In this document: piece by piece, positions 5,978 through 10,411 of the stretch | How positions within the stretch are numbered: position 1 is the stretch's first letter | Layout of the letters: the number at the start of each line of letters is the position of its first letter | NCBI GenBank assembly: GCA_030590265.1 | Contig: JAUUYW010000090.1 | Coordinates: 1-10,411 of the forward strand | DNA from: Candidatus Krumholzibacteriia bacterium | GTDB taxonomy: Bacteria; Krumholzibacteriota; Krumholzibacteriia; LZORAL124-64-63 | Length of the DNA: 10,411 nucleotides | Direction of reading: 5' to 3' | Position numbers and translations under genes: made by a program | Notes under the pieces: generated by a model | Seen by the model: only the letters and a program-made list of their open reading frames with translations | Database searches by the model: none | Told to the model about the DNA's origin: nothing

Positions 5978-8900
5978 ATGCTCCGGCGCCACCGGATCAA
6001 TTGGACTTTGAAGTCACTTCTGCTGATGCTCATGGTCACTAGCGTTGTCCAAATCGTTGACCTCATGAATCCGGCTGTCGCTTCGGCACAGGCCCCCGGA
6101 ACCATTGAGGGTATCGTCAGGGACAAAGAGACTGGTGAACTTCTCGACTATGCCAATGTACTTTTGGTAGGAACCACCCGGGGGACCATGTCTCTAGGTG
6201 GTGGTCAGTTTTATTTTCAGGGGATGCGTCCCGGTACCTATACCGTAAAAATCCTGTACTTGGGTTATGGCCCCGTGGAACAAACCGTGGTCCTGGAAAG
6301 CGGTCGGACGGCAAGTCTTACCTTTGCCTTGGAAACAGTCATTGTTGATCAGTTGGAAGCCTTCAATGTCGAAGGCGCTGAGTACATGGTTGAAGTCAAG
6401 AGCGCCATCAACGAGCAAACCATCAGCTCTGAAACCTTCGAAAAATTCGCCATCGATTCAGTCGAAGACGCCCTCTCCAAGAATGCCGGGGTGGTTTCCC
6501 GCGCTGGTGAGCTTTATGTGCGTGGTGGCCGTTCTGGTGAAATTTCCTACCAAATGGACGGTGTGGCAGTCAACAACCCCTTGGGTGGCGGTCACATGGA
6601 AGTTTCCACCCTCTCGGTTGAAAACATGGCCATGGCCACTGGCGGACTCGATGCCAAGTATGGCAACGCCTTGTCCGGAGTGGTGAACATCATCACCAAA
6701 GAAGGTGGCCAGAAGTTCGGTGGGGCTGTGCGTTTCCTGACGGATGATTTCGGGCGCCAGGATAAGACCTATACCAACTACGATCGTTTGGAATATCAGT
6801 TTGGTGGTCCCTTGCCTCTCAGTGGTTTGACCTATTCAGTTTCTGGTGACCTTCTTTTCACCGATACGGAAAATACCTCCGTGGCCCCCCGTCCAGAGTA
6901 CAAAGCCAAAATTGGCGACACTACTTTGTTCAAGTTCCGCCGCCGCCAGTTCAACTCGGCCAAGGGCTCGATCAAACTGGCTTACACCATGTCCGAGAGT
7001 AAAAAGGTGACGGCTGAGTATACCTACTCCACTACACTTTCCGAGAGCTATGCTCCCAACTGGAGCGTCAGCGGATTTGCTCGCCGGGTTGTTTACCTTC
7101 CCGAAGTACTGCCCCCAAGTGGTGGGCGTTTGGCATATTTTGCCACCGGCCGGTCAATTGCCGTCTATTATGGCCCCTGGTACGAACATATGTTGGAGAA
7201 TGCACGCAGTGTGTTGGTGGTTGATGAACGCAACGCCAGTGAACAGCACATTCAGATGCCGGTTCTGGAAGTCCGGGGCGCCTCTGACAATCGCATTCAC
7301 ACCGTTGTTGCCCACGCCTCGTTTGACGGCTTCCGCTCTCCCTATTCAGCCTTCAGCACCGTGGAACAGGATAGTTCCTATTCCGAGTTCAACTCTGCCA
7401 ACCGCCGCGGCCAGAATCGGTCCATCGGGCAGGTTGGGAAAGTTGTGTGGCGGCACAACCTGACCGAGCGCACGTTCTACAACGTTCGTTTGGGATTGGT
7501 GGCCTTCGATACTCGCGCTGACGTCGAAGGCAAGGATCCATGGCTTTACAATCATGGTGGCATCTGGTCTCCCAGCTTGTTCACCGGCCAGGACCGTCTG
7601 TACCAAACCGGTACCGATTATTATACCGATCCATTGAACGGTTATTTCGTCACCACCAGTGATAACAACTTCTACTTCGAGGAGTACAGCCGGGTTTACA
7701 GTCTCGATTTGGAACTGATCAGCAATCGCTGGGATGGTCACCTCATGGAGACCGGTGCCGGTATTCGCTACAATGATCTGGAGCGCTATTCCCTGAACAG
7801 TCCGGCCATCATGCGCCAGAGTCGGTTCACCGGTGAATGGAGCCAGGGTCAAAACCGAAACATCTTCCATACCTACAACCCGGAAGCCTACTGGTATGCC
7901 CAGGATCGCTGGGAATACGAAGGCATGGTTGTGAATTACGGTTTGCGTTGGGACATGTTCTCACCTGGCACCGCTGCTGCCATCGAACTTCAAAACGACG
8001 ACGTCGATGCCAACGTGTCTAAGTACAAGACCGCTTTCCAGCCTCGTCTTGGTTTTGCCTTCCCTATTACCGAACGTGATGGTTTCTACTTCCACTATGG
8101 TCGTTTTGTTCAGTTCCCCAGCCGTGAGTATTTGTTTGCCAGCCAGGACCCTGTGGGCAACTCGGGTATCCTGGGTAACCCCAACCTGGATCCTGAAACA
8201 ACAGTTCAGTACTCTGCGGGTATCAAGCATCAGTTCACCGATCATATCGCCGGCCAGTTCTCGCTTTACAGCAAGGATATCTACGATCTGATCGCTTCAA
8301 CCACCGTGACCGATGAGAGCACTGGTAATACCCTTGCTCGCTATATCAACAAGGCCTATGCTTCGGCCCGTGGTATTGAAATGACTCTGGACAAGCGGTA
8401 CAGCGATCATTACCAGTTCCGGTTGGCTTATACCTTGTCCTTCGCCGATGGTGTTGCTTCCAGCACTGCTTTCGGTTCAAATCCTGAAGGCCTGGAGTTT
8501 CTGCCCAACCAGGAATTGCCTTTGGACTGGGATCAGCGTCATACCCTGAACATCATGTTCCTGTTGGCAGAGCCTGGTGTCTGGTCATCGTCCTTTACCT
8601 TCTCTTATGGCAGTGGCTTTCCTTGGACTCCCAACGATCGCTTTGCCAAACGGCAAGACCCCTTGCTGGAAAACAGCAGACGTTTGCCGGCAACTTACCA
8701 GCTGGATATTCAGCTTGAACGGAACATCAATTTCTATGGGAAAAGGCTGTCTCTCCAGCTTCAGGCCTTCAATCTGCTGAACCAGGATATGGTTATCTCA
8801 CCTGGCGGCGGCGGCATCAATCCCGGCATGATTAATGGGGCGCGTTACGCAGGCATGCCCTACCTGACGGAAACCGGCAAGTACGGCGCTGCTTTGTTGC

Positions 8901-9004
8901 AGGACGCCGACGGTGACGGTGAAGACGAATTTATTCCCATCGTGGATCCCAGAACCTTCGGTCAGCATCGTCTGTTCCGGATCGGTATCGGGTACTACTT
9001 CTAG
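5978..9004 (+). CDS. TonB-dependent outer-membrane receptor with N-terminal carboxypeptidase-like domain
   Basis: This is an outer-membrane gated beta-barrel that takes up a ligand using TonB energy; the ligand is not identifiable. The 1008-residue protein starts at the ATG at 5978, with AAAGGAG 7 nt upstream. An in-frame GTG at 5894 would put 28 polar residues before the signal peptide and was not used. The signal peptide is about 1-37 (MLRRHR, then a Leu/Met-rich core, cleavage after ASA). A carboxypeptidase regulatory-like beta domain follows (about 42-118, GTIEGIVRDKETGELLDYANV to the LTFALE region). The plug domain spans about 138-242, with VRGGRSGEISYQMDGV and the closing GNALSGVVNIITKEGG. 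The rest is an aromatic-rich barrel ending in RIGIGYYF, with the terminal Phe typical for BAM-dependent insertion. No SusD-like partner is visible, so a SusC-type glycan system is unlikely. A periplasm-spanning supply of ligand to the upstream ABC importer is possible but unproven. Confidence 0.92.
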   Translation: MLRRHRINWTLKSLLLMLMVTSVVQIVDLMNPAVASAQAPGTIEGIVRDKETGELLDYANVLLVGTTRGTMSLGGGQFYFQGMRPGTYTVKILYLGYGPVEQTVVLESGRTASLTFALETVIVDQLEAFNVEGAEYMVEVKSAINEQTISSETFEKFAIDSVEDALSKNAGVVSRAGELYVRGGRSGEISYQMDGVAVNNPLGGGHMEVSTLSVENMAMATGGLDAKYGNALSGVVNIITKEGGQKFGGAVRFLTDDFGRQDKTYTNYDRLEYQFGGPLPLSGLTYSVSGDLLFTDTENTSVAPRPEYKAKIGDTTLFKFRRRQFNSAKGSIKLAYTMSESKKVTAEYTYSTTLSESYAPNWSVSGFARRVVYLPEVLPPSGGRLAYFATGRSIAVYYGPWYEHMLENARSVLVVDERNASEQHIQMPVLEVRGASDNRIHTVVAHASFDGFRSPYSAFSTVEQDSSYSEFNSANRRGQNRSIGQVGKVVWRHNLTERTFYNVRLGLVAFDTRADVEGKDPWLYNHGGIWSPSLFTGQDRLYQTGTDYYTDPLNGYFVTTSDNNFYFEEYSRVYSLDLELISNRWDGHLMETGAGIRYNDLERYSLNSPAIMRQSRFTGEWSQGQNRNIFHTYNPEAYWYAQDRWEYEGMVVNYGLRWDMFSPGTAAAIELQNDDVDANVSKYKTAFQPRLGFAFPITERDGFYFHYGRFVQFPSREYLFASQDPVGNSGILGNPNLDPETTVQYSAGIKHQFTDHIAGQFSLYSKDIYDLIASTTVTDESTGNTLARYINKAYASARGIEMTLDKRYSDHYQFRLAYTLSFADGVASSTAFGSNPEGLEFLPNQELPLDWDQRHTLNIMFLLAEPGVWSSSFTFSYGSGFPWTPNDRFAKRQDPLLENSRRLPATYQLDIQLERNINFYGKRLSLQLQAFNLLNQDMVISPGGGGINPGMINGARYAGMPYLTETGKYGAALLQDADGDGEDEFIPIVDPRTFGQHRLFRIGIGYYF

Positions 9005-9020
9005 GGGCACTGCACAGGAG

Positions 9021-9038
9021 CTGCGATGAGAGTCGCAG
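9021..9038 (+). ncRNA. Intercistronic hairpin with GAGA tetraloop
   Basis: CTGCGA (9021-9026) pairs perfectly with TCGCAG (9033-9038). A U-G pair (9027/9032) can close a GAGA loop of the GNRA class. No T-tract follows, so it is not an intrinsic terminator. It sits just after AGGAG (9016-9020) and includes the start codon of the mini-ORF at 9026. It may stabilise or pace the mRNA between the receptor and the downstream gene. This is a cis element, not an independent RNA gene. Confidence 0.4.
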
Positions 9039-9061
9039 ACCTGCTGAAAGGATTGGAATGA
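9026..9061 (+). CDS. 11-residue mini-ORF translationally coupled to downstream gene
   Basis: The ORF reads MRVADLLKGLE and stop. AGGAG (9016-9020) lies 5 nt before its ATG, and its TGA (9059-9061) overlaps the next gene's ATG (9058-9060) as ATGA. The downstream gene's own Shine-Dalgarno, GAAAGGA (9046-9052), lies inside the mini-ORF. It starts 21 nt after the receptor stop and is in a different frame from the next gene. The peptide is too short to classify. The likely role is to hand ribosomes to the downstream start and open the hairpin at 9021-9038. A chance ORF is possible, but a good ribosome-binding site together with an exact ATGA overlap is unusual for chance. Confidence 0.45.
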   Translation: MRVADLLKGLE

Positions 9062-10411
9062 TCGGCACCATCATGAAATCGGGTAAGGGATTCGGGAGCC
9101 AGGCTCTTTGGGCCGGTTCCGGTATCATCCTGCTGCTCATGGTATGTGTGGCGATGCCGGCAGCGGCTCGCATGGACACGCCCAACCCCATCATTGAAAT
9201 GGGATACAACCCTGGGGGCATTTTTGAGCTTCAGGGTGATTTCGTCATGAATGTGGGGGAAGTGCAGATTAATATTACCAACTGGGGGCTCATCGGTTCG
9301 GCCTTCAGCATACCCACTACTTTCTCCGATGCACCGTCTTGCCAGTGGCCCGCAGGCAGTGGTGATGAGTACCTCTGGGCTGCCGGCCTTTGGGTTGGGG
9401 GAGTGGTTCTGGGAGAAAGGCTTGTTTCCACCGGTGGTTTCCGTTCCGAATGGATGCCCCTTGACGAGCTGGAAGCAACCATTTATGAAGCCATTGGAAC
9501 AAAATTGATGCGTCCAACAGGGAACACCGCGGCCAGTGGTCGTCGCGCCCCCATGCCCAATGACGACGACGATGATGATGGAGAAATCGACGAAGAAACC
9601 CTCAATGGCAAGGACGACGACGCTGACGGCCAGATTGACGAGGATTTTGGCCAGGTCGGTAACCAAATGTTTGTCCTGACCAATTATGACAACACTCGTT
9701 TGTCCCAGGAATTCTTTCCGGATCATACCCCCATGAATCTGGAATTGGTGCAAACCAGTTTCCAGTGGGAAAATGACCAGGTGGATGACTTTGTCGGTTT
9801 CGATTACAAAATCACCAACGTTGGCGTGACAGACGTGCAACGGGTATATGTTGGTTTCTTTGCTGACAGTGATATTGGTCCACGCAGTGGCGAAGGTGTT
9901 GCCGAAGATGATATGGCCGGTTCCTGGAGAGGTTCCGTTCGGTCTTCTGATGGTAGCTGGGTTCCCATTGAAGTGGGTTTCATGTGGGACAACAACCCTG
10001 ATGGCCCCTTGGATGGTTATTTTGGCATCGTTTTCCTGGGGCATGATATTGACCCCACTGGCCAAAAGGCTCCCACCAAAGTCGGCCTGCGTACTTTTCA
10101 GAAATTCTCCGGAAATACTGCGTTTGAACAGGGTGGAGATCCTACCAACGATGACGAGTCCTATCAATTGTTGAGCGCTCTTCCCGAAGACTGGGACACC
10201 GATACCATTGACGGCAAGGAAGCCGATTTCCGCTTCCTGGTCTCTGCTGGCCCCTTTGATCTTCTCGAACCGGACGACGTTCTTAATTTTCAGGTGGGAA
10301 TGGTTGTGGGCCCCGGGTTGGGTGACATGTTCGGAACTCCCGGATTGCTGTCCAATTGTGCCGAGGCTGCCCTGACCTGGTATGGTATTTATCTGGACAT
10401 TATTCCAGACC
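9058..10411 (+). CDS. Secreted Asp-rich metal-binding-motif protein, C-terminus beyond window
   Basis: I do not recognise a named family. 451 codons are visible with no stop. The ATG at 9058 has GAAAGGA 5 nt upstream (9046-9052); an alternative ATG at 9073 has no such site. The signal peptide is about 1-37: a Lys-containing start, a hydrophobic core (GIILLLMVCVAM) and cleavage after PAAA. The mature part is acidic and rich in Gly, Asp and aromatic residues, with a GDEYLWAAGLWVGG segment (102-115). Two Asp-rich motifs 16 residues apart (residues 168-180 and 185-196, DNA about 9559-9645) fit DxDxDGxIDE. The second, NGKDDDADGQIDEDFG, resembles the MopE-type/thrombospondin-type calcium-binding motifs common in secreted proteins of FCB-related phyla. 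Beta-rich segments follow. It lies 53 nt after the receptor gene on the same strand, so it is probably co-transcribed and acts at the cell surface or outside the cell. Confidence 0.85.
   Translation, partial: MIGTIMKSGKGFGSQALWAGSGIILLLMVCVAMPAAARMDTPNPIIEMGYNPGGIFELQGDFVMNVGEVQINITNWGLIGSAFSIPTTFSDAPSCQWPAGSGDEYLWAAGLWVGGVVLGERLVSTGGFRSEWMPLDELEATIYEAIGTKLMRPTGNTAASGRRAPMPNDDDDDDGEIDEETLNGKDDDADGQIDEDFGQVGNQMFVLTNYDNTRLSQEFFPDHTPMNLELVQTSFQWENDQVDDFVGFDYKITNVGVTDVQRVYVGFFADSDIGPRSGEGVAEDDMAGSWRGSVRSSDGSWVPIEVGFMWDNNPDGPLDGYFGIVFLGHDIDPTGQKAPTKVGLRTFQKFSGNTAFEQGGDPTNDDESYQLLSALPEDWDTDTIDGKEADFRFLVSAGPFDLLEPDDVLNFQVGMVVGPGLGDMFGTPGLLSNCAEAALTWYGIYLDIIPD

Noticed and set aside
9001..10167. A 388-codon open frame on the minus strand.
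   Set aside because: It lies antisense to a gene with a good ribosome-binding site, signal peptide and metal-binding motifs; its translation shows no recognisable domain and its length follows from the codon bias of the plus-strand gene.

Overview
The window reads as bacterial chromosome from a Gram-negative organism. It carries a TonB-dependent outer-membrane receptor, a lipoprotein with a type II signal peptide and secreted proteins with type I signal peptides. Almost every gene has a strong Shine-Dalgarno site. The two best promoters are sigma70-like (TTGACG-18-TAATAT and TTGACA-17-TATATT), which argues against Bacteroidota-type promoters. The receptor with a carboxypeptidase-like N-terminal domain, the NGxDDDxDGxIDED-type metal-binding motif and the style of the large lipoprotein suggest the wider FCB group or a neighbouring candidate phylum. 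That placement is an inference, and no marker gene here fixes the lineage.

Layout. (1) Positions 1-1873, minus strand: the first 624 codons of a large acidic lipoprotein, running off the left edge. It has four tandem modules of about 135 residues and a single lysine. (2) Positions 1874-2201: a divergent intergenic region with 10-bp-phased AGGA repeats, a perfect 19-bp palindrome and a sigma70-type promoter facing right. (3) Positions 2202-5750: a tightly overlapping three-gene operon for a Dpp/Opp-type peptide (or nickel) ABC importer: two permeases and one fused double ATPase. No substrate-binding protein gene lies next to it. (4) Positions 5737-5977: a near-consensus promoter starting inside the last ATPase codons, then a leader of about 205 nt that ends in hairpins around the ribosome-binding site. 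(5) Positions 5978-9004: a TonB-dependent receptor. (6) Positions 9005-9061: a short hairpin and an 11-codon mini-ORF whose stop overlaps the next start (ATGA). (7) Positions 9058 to the right edge: a secreted protein with tandem acidic Asp-rich motifs, truncated by the window.

A working picture is a nutrient-uptake neighbourhood. The receptor would bring a ligand through the outer membrane, and the ABC importer would move peptides or a similar solute across the inner membrane. The lipoprotein and the Asp-rich secreted protein would be surface or periplasmic partners. Only the order and orientation of the genes support this link; the receptor has its own promoter, so it need not be co-regulated with the importer. 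I see no CRISPR array, tRNA, rRNA, transposase, phage gene or obvious defence system. The most unusual items are the modular lysine-poor lipoprotein, the translationally coupled mini-ORF and the structured receptor leader.
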